DNA of 60,298 bases from Roseomonas acroporae (GTDB lineage: Bacteria; Pseudomonadota; Alphaproteobacteria; Acetobacterales; Acetobacteraceae), in the NCBI RefSeq assembly GCF_023223525.1, contig NZ_JALPRX010000031.1, positions 1 through 60,298 of the forward strand, read 5' to 3'. Position numbers and translations under genes: made by a program. Positions 44,786 to 53,590 of this stretch are shown one piece after another; positions within the stretch are counted from its first letter, which is position 1; the number at the start of each line of letters is the position of its first letter. The notes under the pieces are model-generated. The model ran no database searches. It was not told the DNA's origin and saw only the letters and a list, made by a program, of their open reading frames with translations.

Positions 44786-45055
44786 GAAGGCCGGGGCCGG
44801 GGGCGCAGCCCCCGGACCTCGCCAGGGAAGGCGCCGCCTTCCCTGGGTACCCATCCGGCAGGAGGGCAAGGCCCTCCTGCACCTCTCCTCGTTCGGGGCC
44901 CCGGCCGTTCCCCCAGCCGGGCCAGCCGTCCCGCAACGGGGTTTCCAAGGGGGCTGCGCCCCTGGGCGGATGGGTCCAGGGCAGGCGGCGCCTTCCCTGG
45001 CGGGGTCCGGGGCAGAGCCCCGAGGCCACGCCGGCCATCGGCCCCGCACCCAGAG
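44786..45055. repeat. GC-rich intergenic mosaic element between the two aminotransferases
   Basis: A run of hairpins (CCGGGGGCGCAGCCCCCGG-type, AAGGCGCCGCCTTCCC, AGGGCAAGGCCCTCCT) that fills the spacer. It contains AACGGGGTTTCCAA (44935-44948), whose reverse complement is at 56200-56213, and GGCGGATGGG with a following CAGCGCC-type hairpin (44965-45000) that also recurs at 56301-56338 in direct orientation. The layout fits the multi-hairpin intergenic elements common in Acetobacteraceae genomes. Confidence 0.75.
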
Positions 45056-45065
45056 AAGCCCGCTC

Positions 45066-46268
45066 ATGCCCGCCATCGCCCAGCGCCTGCAGAACGTCGA
45101 GGTCGCCGCCTCCGCCGCCATGACGGCCAAGGCGCGCGAGATGGCCAAGGGCGGCATCCGGGTCATCAGCCTCTCCTCCGGCGAGCCCGACTTCCGCACC
45201 CCCGCGCACGCCATCGAGGCGGCGCACCGGGCGGCGCTGGCCGGCGACACCAAGTACCCGCCCTATGCCGGCACCCCGGCGCTGCGCGACGCCATCCGGC
45301 GCAAGTTCCGCCGCGACAACAACCTCGACTTCGCCGAGAACGAGATCCTGGTCGCCAACGGCGGCAAGCAGATCATCATGGACGCGCTGCTGGCCACGGT
45401 GGACCCGGGCGACGAGGTGGTGATCCCGGCGCCCTTCTGGGTCTCCTACGCGCAGATGGCCAAGCTGGTCGGCGGCGTGCCGGTGCTGGTGAACTGCCCG
45501 CAGAACAACGGCTTCAAGCTGCGCCCCGAGGATCTGGAGGCCGCCATCACCCCGCGCACGCGCTGGGTGATCCTGAACTTCCCGAACAACCCGACCGGCG
45601 CCGCCTGCACCCGCGCCGAGCTGCACGCCATCGCCCAGGTGCTCCGCCGCCACCCCGACCTGTGGGTGATGAGCGACGACATGTACGAGCACATGCTCTA
45701 CGACGGCTTCGAGTTCTGCACGATCGCCGAGGTGGAGCCGGCGCTGCGCGACCGCGTGCTGACGCTGAACGGCGCCTCCAAGACCTTCGCCATGACCGGC
45801 TGGCGCGTCGGCTACGGCGCCGGCCCCGCGCCGCTGATCAAGGCCATGGCCAACGTGCAGGGCCAGCTCACCGCCGGCGTCTCCACCGTCGGGCAGGCGG
45901 CGCTGGCGGCGGCGCTGGACGGGCCGCAGGACCTGATCCGCGAGCGGCAGGCCGTGTACCGGGAGCGCCGCGACCTCGTGGTGGACTGGCTGAACCAGGC
46001 CGAGGGCATCTCCTGCCACAAGCCGGAAGGCGCCTTCTACGTCTATCCGAACATCGCCGGCTGCCTCGGCAAGACCTCGCCGGGCGGCCGGCGGATCGAC
46101 GGCGACACGGATTTCGTGACGGCGCTGCTGGAGGAGAAGCACGTCGCCGCCGTGCAGGGCGCTGCCTACGGCATGAGCCCCTACATGCGCATCTCCTACG
46201 CCACCGACACCGAGAGCCTGCGCGAGGGCTGCGCCCGCATCCAGGAGTTCTGCCGCTCGTTGCGCTGA
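45066..46268 (+). CDS. pyridoxal phosphate aminotransferase, aspartate aminotransferase type (second copy)
   Basis: Paralogue of the preceding enzyme, 400 residues. Landmarks are in the same order: [52 protein letters not shown], the PLP-lysine segment NGASKTFAMTGWRVGYGAG near residues 236-254, and MRISYATDTESLREG near residue 376. The two copies are clearly related along their whole length, yet differ throughout, so the duplication is not recent. Substrate preference may differ (for example Phe/Tyr versus Asp). Confidence 0.88.
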   Translation: MPAIAQRLQNVEVAASAAMTAKAREMAKGGIRVISLSSGEPDFRTPAHAIEAAHRAALAGDTKYPPYAGTPALRDAIRRKFRRDNNLDFAENEILVANGGKQIIMDALLATVDPGDEVVIPAPFWVSYAQMAKLVGGVPVLVNCPQNNGFKLRPEDLEAAITPRTRWVILNFPNNPTGAACTRAELHAIAQVLRRHPDLWVMSDDMYEHMLYDGFEFCTIAEVEPALRDRVLTLNGASKTFAMTGWRVGYGAGPAPLIKAMANVQGQLTAGVSTVGQAALAAALDGPQDLIRERQAVYRERRDLVVDWLNQAEGISCHKPEGAFYVYPNIAGCLGKTSPGGRRIDGDTDFVTALLEEKHVAAVQGAAYGMSPYMRISYATDTESLREGCARIQEFCRSLR

Positions 46269-46397
46269 GCCCCGCCGCGGCGGCACGAGGCCGCCGCTGG
46301 CCCGCATGGATCGCCGCAGGCGGGCCCCCGGCCCGCCCATCATCTGGCATACGACTTGCTCCGTTCCGGCGCGAAACCCTTCGCCGGAACCCGCCCC

Positions 46398-47396
46398 ATG
46401 CGTCGTCGCCAGCTCCTCGCCGCCTCCGCCGGCCTCCTCGCCGTACCGACCCTCCTGCGGATCCGGGGGGCGCGCGCCCAGGCCAACGGCGCCTGGCCCG
46501 GCCGCGGCCCGGTGCGCCTCGTCGCCACCTTCCCGCCCGGCGGCCTGGCCGACGTGATCGGCCGGCTGGTGGCGCCGCCGCTCGGGCAGGCGATCGGCCA
46601 GGGCGTGGTGATCGACAACCGCGCCGGCGCCGGCGGCACGATCGGCGCCGACCACGTCGCCAAGAGCCCGGCCGACGGCTACACGCTGGTCATCAGCCAC
46701 GCCTCGCCGCACGGCTTCGCCGCCGGCATCTACCCCCAGCTTCCCTACGACCCGGTGGCCGACTTCACCCATCTCGGCATGCTGGTGGACACGCCGAGCG
46801 TGATCCTGGTGAAGGGCGATTCCCCCTTCCGCACGCTGGACGACCTGCGCGCCGCCGCGCGCGACCGCAACGTGACCTACGGCTCCTCCGGCATCGGCTC
46901 CTCCGGCCACCTGCTCGGCGCGGTGATGGAGCGCGACGCGAACCTGCCGAAGCTGACGCACGTGCCCTATCGCGGCAGCGCGCCGGGGTTGCAGGACCTG
47001 ATGGCGGGCGCGATCGACAGCCTGATCGACCCGCTGACCACCAATGTCGGCATGCTGCGCGACGGCACGCTGCGGGCGCTGGCCATGAGCTCGGCCGTGC
47101 GTGTCCCGCTGTTCCCCGCCGTGCCGACCTGCGCGGAGCTCGGCCTGCCGCGCATGACGGCGGGCAACTGGATCGGCCTGTCCGGCCCGCGGAACCTGCC
47201 CGCGCCGGTGGCGGAGCGCCTGACCGCCGAGATCCCGCGCCTGCTGGCCCGCCCCGAGCTGCGGACGCGCTTCGAGGAGCTGGCGAGCTACCCGCCGCCG
47301 CAGCCGATGCTGGGGGCCGCCTACACGGACCACATCGCGCGCTTCGTCGCCGACTGGACCCGGGTGGCCAGGGACGCGAACATCGTCGCCTCCTGA
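46398..47396 (+). CDS. Bug-type TTT solute receptor
   Basis: Periplasmic receptor of 332 residues with a twin-arginine-like leader (MRRRQLLAASAGLLAVPTLL). Family pattern VRLVATFPPGGLADVIGRLV near residues 36-55, then VVIDNRAGAGGTIGADHVA and SPADGYTLVISHASPH. I chose the ATG for MRRRQ; an earlier ATG 14 codons upstream is less likely. It stands alone between the aminotransferase and a convergent receptor of the same family. Its ligand is unknown. Confidence 0.85.
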   Translation: MRRRQLLAASAGLLAVPTLLRIRGARAQANGAWPGRGPVRLVATFPPGGLADVIGRLVAPPLGQAIGQGVVIDNRAGAGGTIGADHVAKSPADGYTLVISHASPHGFAAGIYPQLPYDPVADFTHLGMLVDTPSVILVKGDSPFRTLDDLRAAARDRNVTYGSSGIGSSGHLLGAVMERDANLPKLTHVPYRGSAPGLQDLMAGAIDSLIDPLTTNVGMLRDGTLRALAMSSAVRVPLFPAVPTCAELGLPRMTAGNWIGLSGPRNLPAPVAERLTAEIPRLLARPELRTRFEELASYPPPQPMLGAAYTDHIARFVADWTRVARDANIVAS

Positions 47397-47450
47397 GGCG
47401 CGGACCGTTCGCCTCCTGAGGCGCGGACCGTTCGCCTCCCGGGGCGCGGG
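47388..47450. repeat. 23-base tandem duplication over the stop codon of the Bug gene
   Basis: The unit starting GCCTCCTGAGGCGCGG occurs at 47388-47410 and 47411-47433, with a partial third copy to about 47450. The first copy holds the receptor's last codons and TGA stop (47394-47396). Confidence 0.9.
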
Positions 47451-47470
47451 CGACGCTCGCGATGGCCGGC

Positions 47471-47486
47471 GCGCCGGTGCCGGCGC
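47471..47486. terminator. GC-rich hairpin between convergent Bug genes
   Basis: GCGCCGG TG CCGGCGC, a perfect stem of seven pairs, in the 96-base gap between two convergent receptor genes. No T-run. Confidence 0.35.
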
Positions 47487-47492
47487 CGGCCG

Positions 47493-48497
47493 CTACTCCG
47501 TGCGGATGCCGCCCTCGCGGATCAGCGGCGTCCAGGTGTCGTATTCGCGGCGCAGGAAGCGGGCGAAATCCTCCGAGGAGCCGCCGACCACCTGGCCGGC
47601 CTGGGTGCTGAACACCGCCTCGCGCACCGCCGGCAGGGCGGCGATCCGGCCGAACACCTCGTTGATCCGGTGGGCCAGATCCGGCGCCATGCCGGCGGGC
47701 GCCGCGACGCCGTACCAGACGGCGACGTCGAAGCCCGGCAGCACGCGGCTCACGGGCGGGATGCCCGGCAGGGCCGGGCTGCCCTCCGGGTTGCCCATGG
47801 CGATGGGGCGGATCGAGCCGGCGCGCAACGCCCCCAGCGCCGAGGAGAGGCTGGGGAAGCCGAGCTGCGTCTCGCCCCGCATCACCGAGGTGACGATCTC
47901 CGAGCCGCTGCGGTAGGGCACGTGGATCATGGAGACGCCGGCGCGGCGGCAGAGCAGGGCCATGAACAGGTGGCTGCCGTTGCCGACGCCGGCCGAGGCG
48001 TAGCTGAACGAATCCGGCCGCGCCTTCGCGCTGGCGATGACCTCGGGCAGCGTCCGCTCCGGCACGTCGGGGTGGGCGAAGAACACGGCGGGCAGGTTGA
48101 CGAGGTGGATGATCGGCGTGAAGGCCGTCATCGGGTCGAAGCCGAGGCGCGGGTTCAGCTCGCGGCCGATCGCGTTGGCGCCGACATCGGCCATCAGCAG
48201 CGTGTACCCGTTCGGCTGCTGCGCGGCGACGTAGCCGCCGCCCACCGTGCCGCCGGCGCCCGAGCGGTTCTCCACCACCAGCGGCTGGCCGTTGGCGAAG
48301 CGCGGGAAGTGCTGGCCGATCTGGCGCGCCAGCGTGTCGGAGGCGCCGCCGGGGGTGAAGGGGACGACCAGCGTCACCGGCCGGTCCGGCCAATCGGCGG
48401 CGGTGCCGGCGGCGGCGCCGCGCCGGGGGAGCGCCGGCGCGGCGAGCAGCCCGGCGCCGAGCGCGCCGAGGCCGCGACGGGTGATGGAGCCGTGCAT
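47493..48497 (-). CDS. Bug-type TTT solute receptor
   Basis: Periplasmic receptor of 334 residues with signal peptide (about residues 1-31). Family pattern TLVVPFTPGGASDTLARQIG near residues 40-59, LVVENRSGAGGTVGGGYVA and QPNGYTLLMADVGA. It is the last gene of a minus-strand group with an isocitrate-lyase/PEP-mutase-type enzyme and a LeuCD-like hydratase, 25 bases downstream of the former, so it probably brings in the organic acid for that route. Confidence 0.86.
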   Translation of the reverse strand: MHGSITRRGLGALGAGLLAAPALPRRGAAAGTAADWPDRPVTLVVPFTPGGASDTLARQIGQHFPRFANGQPLVVENRSGAGGTVGGGYVAAQQPNGYTLLMADVGANAIGRELNPRLGFDPMTAFTPIIHLVNLPAVFFAHPDVPERTLPEVIASAKARPDSFSYASAGVGNGSHLFMALLCRRAGVSMIHVPYRSGSEIVTSVMRGETQLGFPSLSSALGALRAGSIRPIAMGNPEGSPALPGIPPVSRVLPGFDVAVWYGVAAPAGMAPDLAHRINEVFGRIAALPAVREAVFSTQAGQVVGGSSEDFARFLRREYDTWTPLIREGGIRTE

Positions 48498-48522
48498 GGC
48501 GTTCCCCTCTCCGCTCCCCTGC

Positions 48523-49425
48523 CTACTCGGCCGCCTGGCGGCCGCCGCCGTCCTGGCCGGCCTTCGCCCACTTGGCGTCGAACGCCCACACCTCCGGGAA
48601 GCCCATCAGCTCGTTCATCGCGGCGAAGTCGCAGAGCGTGCCGGCGGGCAGGGCGTTGGTGTCGCCCTCCCTGAGCAGGTGGGCATAGGCCTGCTCCAGC
48701 GCCCGCGTCACCGCCAGGAAACCCAGCGCCGGGTAGATGGCGATGTTGTAGCCGATCGCGGCGAGCGTCTCGCGCGACAGGATCGGCGTGCGGCCGCCGC
48801 CGTCGACGTTGTTGGCCAGCAGCGGCGCGTCGATCTCGCCGCCGATGCGGCGCATCTCCTCCTCGCTCTCCGGGCTCTCGATGAACACGATGTCGGCGCC
48901 GGCCTTGCGGTAGAGCCTGCCGCGCCGGATCGCCTCGTCGAGGCCGAGCGTGGTGCGGGCATCGGTGCGGGCGATGATCAGGAAGTCGTCGCTCTTCCGG
49001 GCCTCCACCGCGACCTCGATCTTCAGCGCCATCTCCTCGGCCGGGATGACGCGGCGGCCCGGGGTGTGGCCGCACTTCTTCGGCACCTCCTGGTCCTCGA
49101 TCTGGATCGCGGTAACGCCGCCCGCCTCGTAGCCCTGCACGGTGTGGCGCACGTTGAGCAGGCCGCCATAGCCGGTATCGGCATCGGCGATGACGGGCGT
49201 CCTGCTGCCCTGCGCGAAGCGGGCCATGCGCGAGACCATGTCGGTGTAGGTGGCGATGCCGGCATCCGGCACGCCGAGATGCGAGGCGACGGTGCCATAG
49301 CCCGTGGCGTAGAGGGCGGAAAAGCCCATCCGGTCGGCGACGCGCGCCGAGATCATGTCGAAGATGCCGGGGGCGACGATGAACTCGCCGGCGCGCAGCG
49401 CGGCCTTCAGCCTGGGATCGGCCAT
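48523..49425 (-). CDS. isocitrate lyase/PEP mutase-superfamily lyase
   Basis: TIM-barrel protein of 300 residues. The conserved metal site DADTGYGG lies near residues 80-87, and the gating-loop motif KKCGH near residue 116 (EDQEVPKKCGHTPG) shows the carboxylyase/lyase type rather than a phosphonopyruvate mutase. Members cleave 2-methylisocitrate, 2,3-dimethylmalate or decarboxylate oxaloacetate. Its position just after LeuD/LeuC-type genes, with a Bug receptor downstream, most resembles the dimethylmaleate hydratase plus dimethylmalate lyase pair of nicotinate-fermenting anaerobes. Exact substrate is inference. Confidence 0.8.
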   Translation of the reverse strand: MADPRLKAALRAGEFIVAPGIFDMISARVADRMGFSALYATGYGTVASHLGVPDAGIATYTDMVSRMARFAQGSRTPVIADADTGYGGLLNVRHTVQGYEAGGVTAIQIEDQEVPKKCGHTPGRRVIPAEEMALKIEVAVEARKSDDFLIIARTDARTTLGLDEAIRRGRLYRKAGADIVFIESPESEEEMRRIGGEIDAPLLANNVDGGGRTPILSRETLAAIGYNIAIYPALGFLAVTRALEQAYAHLLREGDTNALPAGTLCDFAAMNELMGFPEVWAFDAKWAKAGQDGGGRQAAE

Positions 49426-49448
49426 GGGTGGTCTCCTGTGGAATCGGT

Positions 49449-49949
49449 TCAGGCGGCGAGCAGGGCGCGGACGCGCGGCACCAGCCCGCCGGCGGCGAGG
49501 ATGGCGCGCACCTCCGCGCCGAGCGGCTGCGCCTGCCAGGTCGCGCCGCCCTGATGGATGGTGGCGTGTTCGAGGTCGATGGTCGCCGGCTCGCCCGCGC
49601 GCAGCGCCAGCGCCGCCTCCGGGCAGACCAGCACCGGCAGGCCGAGGTTGATGGCGTTGCGGTAGAAGATGCGCGCCGCGCTGACGGCGACGATGGCGCC
49701 GACGCCCGCCGCGCGCAGCGCCACCACCGCGTGCTCGCGCGAGGAGCCGCAGCCGAAATTGCGCCCGACGGCGAGGATGTCGCCGGGACGGACGCGATCG
49801 ACGAAGCCGGGATCGAGCCCCTCCAGGCAGTGCACCCGCAGCTCCTCCGGCCGGCGCAGGGCGAGGTAGCGGCCGGGCAGGATGACGTCGGTGTTCACCT
49901 CGTCGCCGTAGCGGTGGACGACTCCCTGCATCGCGATCCCCGGCATCAT
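49449..49949 (-). CDS. aconitase-family hydratase small subunit (LeuD-like)
   Basis: Swivelling-domain protein of 166 residues. The signature GRNFGCGSSREHAVVALRAA near residues 62-81 is the conserved LeuD/aconitase swivel core, with GDEVNTDVILPGRYL before it. It forms a heterodimer with the large subunit encoded immediately upstream; the genes overlap by four bases. This pair need not be isopropylmalate isomerase: no leucine biosynthesis genes accompany it, and the neighbouring lyase suggests hydration of a maleate or methylmaleate-type acid. Confidence 0.84.
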   Translation of the reverse strand: MMPGIAMQGVVHRYGDEVNTDVILPGRYLALRRPEELRVHCLEGLDPGFVDRVRPGDILAVGRNFGCGSSREHAVVALRAAGVGAIVAVSAARIFYRNAINLGLPVLVCPEAALALRAGEPATIDLEHATIHQGGATWQAQPLGAEVRAILAAGGLVPRVRALLAA

Positions 49950-51229
49950 GCGGCCTCCGCGGGCACGGGCAGGCTGCCGGGCGGGACGATCTCGCCCGCG
50001 ACGGCGGCGGCGGCGGCGACCCAGGCATTGGCCAGGAAGACCTGCGAGTCCGGGTCGCCCATGCGGCCGCGGTAGTTGCGGTTGGTGGTGGCGATGGCGG
50101 TCTCGCCGGCGGCGAGGATGCCCATGTGGCCGCCGAAGCAGGCGCCGCAGGTGGGGGTGGAGACGGCGGCGCCGGCGGCGGCCAGCGCGTCCAGCAGCCC
50201 CTCGGCCAGGGCCTGGCGCCAGATGCGCTGCGTCGCCGGCACCACGACGAGGCGCACGCCGGGCGCCACGCGCCGGCCGCGCAGCATCTCGGCCGCCTGG
50301 CGCAGATCGGTGATCGTGCCGTTGGCGCAATTGCCGATATAGACCTGGTCCACGCGCTGGCCGCGCAGCGCGCCGACCGGCACGCCGGCGGCCGGCGAGG
50401 GCGGCCGCGCCACGATCGGCTCCAGCGCGCCGAGGTCGATCGCGATCCGCGCGCGGTACGCGGCATCCGGGTCGGCGGCGACGGGCGGCGCGGCCGGCGC
50501 GCCGGTCTCGGCGGCACGCGCGGCGGAGAGCGCGTCGCCCTCGAAGACGCAGGTGTCGGCGCCGGCCTCCACCGCCATGTTGGCGACCGCCATGCGCGCA
50601 TCCACCGGCAGCGAGGCGACGCCCGGGCCCCCGAATTCCAGCGACGCATCGGCCGCGCCGTCGGAGCCGATGCGGCGGATCACCTCCAGGATCACGTCCT
50701 TGCCGGTGACGTAGGGGCCGGGCGCGCCGGTCAGCGCCACCCGGATGCTGTCCGGCACGCGCAGCCAGAGCCGGCCGGTGGCGAGCGCCGCCGCGAGGTC
50801 GGTCGAGCCGAAGCCGATGCCGAGCGCGTTGAAGGCGCCCGCCGTGCAGGTGTGGCTGTCGGCGCCGAAGACGATGCCGCCATGCCCGACCATGCCGAGT
50901 TCGGCCAGCAGCGTGTGCTCGATGCCGCCCGAGCCCGGCTCGTAGTAGTGCGCGATGCCGTGGCGCGCGGCGAATTCGCGCGTCATGCGGATGGCGCCGG
51001 CGGCGGCGACGTTGGGCGCCGGGGCGAAGTGGTCGGCCACCAGCACGATGCGCGCCGGATCGAAGGGGCGCGCGGCGCCCATCGCCTCGAACTGCTCGAA
51101 GGCGAGCGGACCGGAGACGTCGTTGAGCAGCACCACGTCCGGGCGGATGGTGGCGATGCCGCCGGCCCGGGCGCTGCCGCCCTCGGCATGGGCGGCGAGG
51201 ATCTTCTCGGTGATGGTCAGGCCGGTCAT
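49946..51229 (-). CDS. aconitase-family hydratase large subunit (LeuC-like)
   Basis: Iron-sulfur subunit of 427 residues, predicted to carry the [4Fe-4S] cluster. Cysteine ligands are in GNCANG (about residue 302) and TCGACFGGHMG (about residues 361 and 364), and HIVFGADSHTCTAGAFNALG-type substrate segment near residues 110-125. It is shorter than IPMI LeuC of the two-subunit bacterial type (around 460-470) and close to the archaeal/HACN type. The substrate is unknown; the context suggests a citraconate-, maleate- or dimethylmaleate-like acid. Confidence 0.84.
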   Translation of the reverse strand: MTGLTITEKILAAHAEGGSARAGGIATIRPDVVLLNDVSGPLAFEQFEAMGAARPFDPARIVLVADHFAPAPNVAAAGAIRMTREFAARHGIAHYYEPGSGGIEHTLLAELGMVGHGGIVFGADSHTCTAGAFNALGIGFGSTDLAAALATGRLWLRVPDSIRVALTGAPGPYVTGKDVILEVIRRIGSDGAADASLEFGGPGVASLPVDARMAVANMAVEAGADTCVFEGDALSAARAAETGAPAAPPVAADPDAAYRARIAIDLGALEPIVARPPSPAAGVPVGALRGQRVDQVYIGNCANGTITDLRQAAEMLRGRRVAPGVRLVVVPATQRIWRQALAEGLLDALAAAGAAVSTPTCGACFGGHMGILAAGETAIATTNRNYRGRMGDPDSQVFLANAWVAAAAAVAGEIVPPGSLPVPAEAA

Positions 51230-51242
51230 GCGGCGCGGGTTC

Positions 51243-52220
51243 CTACTGCGAGACGTTGATCAGCCCGTCCCGCGCAGCCTGCGCCCAGCGGGCATCGTCA
51301 CGGCGCAGGAAGTCGGCGAAGCGGTCGCCGGTGACCGGCTTCACGTCGGCGCCCAGCTCCTGCAATTTCCGGCGCAGCGCCGGCTCCTGCAGCGACTCCT
51401 CGATGGCCGTGGCCATGCGCAGCGCGATCGGTGCCGGCAGATTGGGCGGGCCGTACATGCCGTACCACGCGGTGAATTCGTAGCCGGGCACGCCCGCCTC
51501 GGCGATGGTCGGCACGCCGGGCAGCAGCGGCGAGCGCTCGGCCGAGGTGACGCCGAGCACGCGGATGCGCTCGTCCTGGATGTAGGGCAGCACGGAGACG
51601 GTGCTGGTCCAGCAGGTGGGCAGGTGGCCGGCGATCAGGTCGTTCAGCATCGGCCCGCTGCCGCGATAGGGAATCTCCGTCATGCCGATCCCGGCCTTGC
51701 GGGCGAAGTCGCCGCCCGCGAAGCTGGTGGCGGCCTCCGTCGTGCCGTAGGAGATGGCGCCGGGCCTCGCCTTGGCGTCGCGCACCAGCGCGGCGATGTC
51801 GCGCCAGGGCGCGCCGCCATGCACGGCGATCAGCAGCGCGAAGCTGGAGAGCAGCGCGATCGGCGTGAAGTCGTGCACCGGATGGAACGGGATGGAGCGC
51901 ATGGCGTAGCGGTTGACGACGTGCGCGCCGGTGCAGACGGCGAAGGTGTAGCCGTCGGGCGGAGAGTTCTTCACCATCTCGGCGCCCACCACGCCGTTGG
52001 CGCCGGCGCGGTTCTCGACGACCAGCGTCTCGCCCAGGCGCGCGCGCAGGCTCTCGGCCAGGGCGCGGGTGAAGATGTCGGTGCCGCCGCCGGGCGAGTA
52101 GGGAACCACGACGCGGATCGGCCGGCTGGGCCAGGTCTCGGCCCGTGCCCGCGTGGCGGCGGCCGGGGCGAGGCCGAGGCCGGCGGCACCCGCGAGCAGC
52201 GCCCTGCGCTGGATGGTCAT
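51243..52220 (-). CDS. Bug-type TTT solute receptor
   Basis: Periplasmic receptor of 325 residues with signal peptide (MTIQRRALLAGAAGLGLAPA). Family pattern RVVVPYSPGGGTDIFTRALA near residues 36-55, LVVENRAGANGVVGAEMV and SPPDGYTFAVCTGA. It lies 13 bases before the LeuC-like gene on the same strand, so it is likely in one transcript with the LeuCD/lyase trio, which would then have a receptor at each end. Start chosen at MTIQRR after a seven-residue longer alternative. Confidence 0.85.
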   Translation of the reverse strand: MTIQRRALLAGAAGLGLAPAAATRARAETWPSRPIRVVVPYSPGGGTDIFTRALAESLRARLGETLVVENRAGANGVVGAEMVKNSPPDGYTFAVCTGAHVVNRYAMRSIPFHPVHDFTPIALLSSFALLIAVHGGAPWRDIAALVRDAKARPGAISYGTTEAATSFAGGDFARKAGIGMTEIPYRGSGPMLNDLIAGHLPTCWTSTVSVLPYIQDERIRVLGVTSAERSPLLPGVPTIAEAGVPGYEFTAWYGMYGPPNLPAPIALRMATAIEESLQEPALRRKLQELGADVKPVTGDRFADFLRRDDARWAQAARDGLINVSQ

Positions 52221-52274
52221 TCCCGTTTTCCTTCCCCGCATCCCTGCTTCCGGCCGCCGCCGTGTCTCGCCGCG

Positions 52275-53375
52275 TCAGAGCCGGTAGGGCGTGTCGCGCA
52301 TCCCGAGTTCGGCCGCGGCGCGCGCCTGGTAGGCGACCAGCTCGGGCGTGATGCCGCGCCCCTGGAAGCCGCCGCGCACGCTGTTCGGCTCGACGCTCTT
52401 GTAGACCTCGCGCAGCGCCGGCGAGAGCGGCCGCGCCCCTGGCACGGAGAGCCACAGCCGCAGCAGGTGCCGCTTGCGCCCGGGTTCCTCGAAATCCTCG
52501 TAGTGGGTGCGGGAGTGGACGAGGACGTGGTTGTTGACGAGCTGGAAGTCGCCCGGCTCCAGCCACATGTCGAAGGAGAATTCCGGGCTTTCCGCCATGC
52601 GCTGCACGGCATTGAGCGCCTCGTGCTGCAGCGGCGTCAGGCGCGGCGCGCCTTCCATCGCCCCGCCTGGCACCTGCGTCGAGCGGATGTGGTTGCGGAT
52701 GTAGCGGCAGGCGAAGGCGCCGTCGCGCTCGCTGAACACCGGCGCCATGTACCAGGGCGCTTCGTCCGCCGCCTCCTCGTTCTGGCGGCTGTGCGGGAAC
52801 AGGCCGTAGAGCGCCTCGACCAGATCCGGCCTCGTCTCCAGCAGGGCGTTGCGGATGGCGACGGCGCTGGAGAGCCGGCTGAGCCCGCCGCTGCGGGCGG
52901 TGTTGAGGCAGAGCAGCCCGACCACGTCGCTGCCATCCGTGTGGTAGTCCAGCTCGGAATTCGTGTTGTAGCCGCGGCCGCTGCCGCTGCGGTAGGTGCC
53001 GCCCGCGTCGCGCACGTCGGAGATGAGCTGGCTCTGCCTGCCCTGCGGCCGCGCCACGCCGAGATGCGTGCCGATGGCCCAGGCCATCAGCCGGTTCTCC
53101 TCGGCGGGCCGGTCGGCGGTGGGCAGGCCGCGCAGCACGACGAAGCCCGGCCCGTCCTCCAGCCTGGCGCGCGCCTTGTCCAGCACCGCGGCGAAGCGGC
53201 CGAGCGGCACGTCCCGGCGGGTGATCTCGAGCAGCGGCCGGCCGCTCGCCCGCAGCGCCGTCACGGCATCGGCGAGGTCGGCCGACTCCGCCGCCGTCAC
53301 CGGACGCAGCCAGCGCTCGGAGGCCTCGATGTCGGTGGGCCGCCAATCGGCTTCGGACAGGATCCTGCGGCGCAT
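52275..53375 (-). CDS. TauD/TfdA-family 2-oxoglutarate-dependent dioxygenase
   Basis: Fe(II)/2OG oxygenase of 366 residues. The facial triad's proximal His and acidic residue are in LDYHTDGSDVVGLLCL near residues 142-157, and the distal His in NNHVLVHSRTHYED near residues 280-293, followed by KRHLLRLWLSVPG with the 2OG-binding arginine. Some members cleave sulfonates or hydroxylate gamma-butyrobetaine-like compounds. First gene of the minus-strand group, divergent from a LacI-type gene across a palindromic operator, so it is probably under that regulator. Substrate unassigned. Confidence 0.84.
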   Translation of the reverse strand: MRRRILSEADWRPTDIEASERWLRPVTAAESADLADAVTALRASGRPLLEITRRDVPLGRFAAVLDKARARLEDGPGFVVLRGLPTADRPAEENRLMAWAIGTHLGVARPQGRQSQLISDVRDAGGTYRSGSGRGYNTNSELDYHTDGSDVVGLLCLNTARSGGLSRLSSAVAIRNALLETRPDLVEALYGLFPHSRQNEEAADEAPWYMAPVFSERDGAFACRYIRNHIRSTQVPGGAMEGAPRLTPLQHEALNAVQRMAESPEFSFDMWLEPGDFQLVNNHVLVHSRTHYEDFEEPGRKRHLLRLWLSVPGARPLSPALREVYKSVEPNSVRGGFQGRGITPELVAYQARAAAELGMRDTPYRL

Positions 53376-53499
53376 CCGCTTCCCCCTTGCTTCTTCGTTG
53401 TTCGTCGCTGTCCGGATCGGCCGGCGGGCCGGAGCATGCGCGGCGGACGGCAGGCTTGCAAGAATTTTGTTCAAACCTTTGCACAAGGAAAATCCGGCT

Positions 53500-53516
53500 A
53501 TATTGCAGTGCAATAT
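53500..53516. promoter_or_regulatory. 17-base perfect palindrome, probable LacI-family operator
   Basis: ATATTGCA G TGCAATAT, an exact palindrome with a one-base centre, in the AT-rich spacer between the divergent TauD-type gene and LacI-type gene. Odd-centred palindromes with a TGCA core are what LacI/GalR proteins usually bind. A second palindrome, CAAAGCTTTG at 53551-53560, lies 30 bases before the regulator start. Confidence 0.65.
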
Positions 53517-53590
53517 CGTCCTGAATGGCTCATGCGGGACAGGAATCATGCAAAGCTTTGTCCTGTGCCGATCTCTGCTAGGATCGCCGC

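Noticed and set aside
49449-51229. LeuCD genes as part of leucine biosynthesis
   Set aside because: No leuA or leuB is nearby; the context is a lyase and Bug receptors, so a catabolic hydratase is more likely. Kept open in the annotation.
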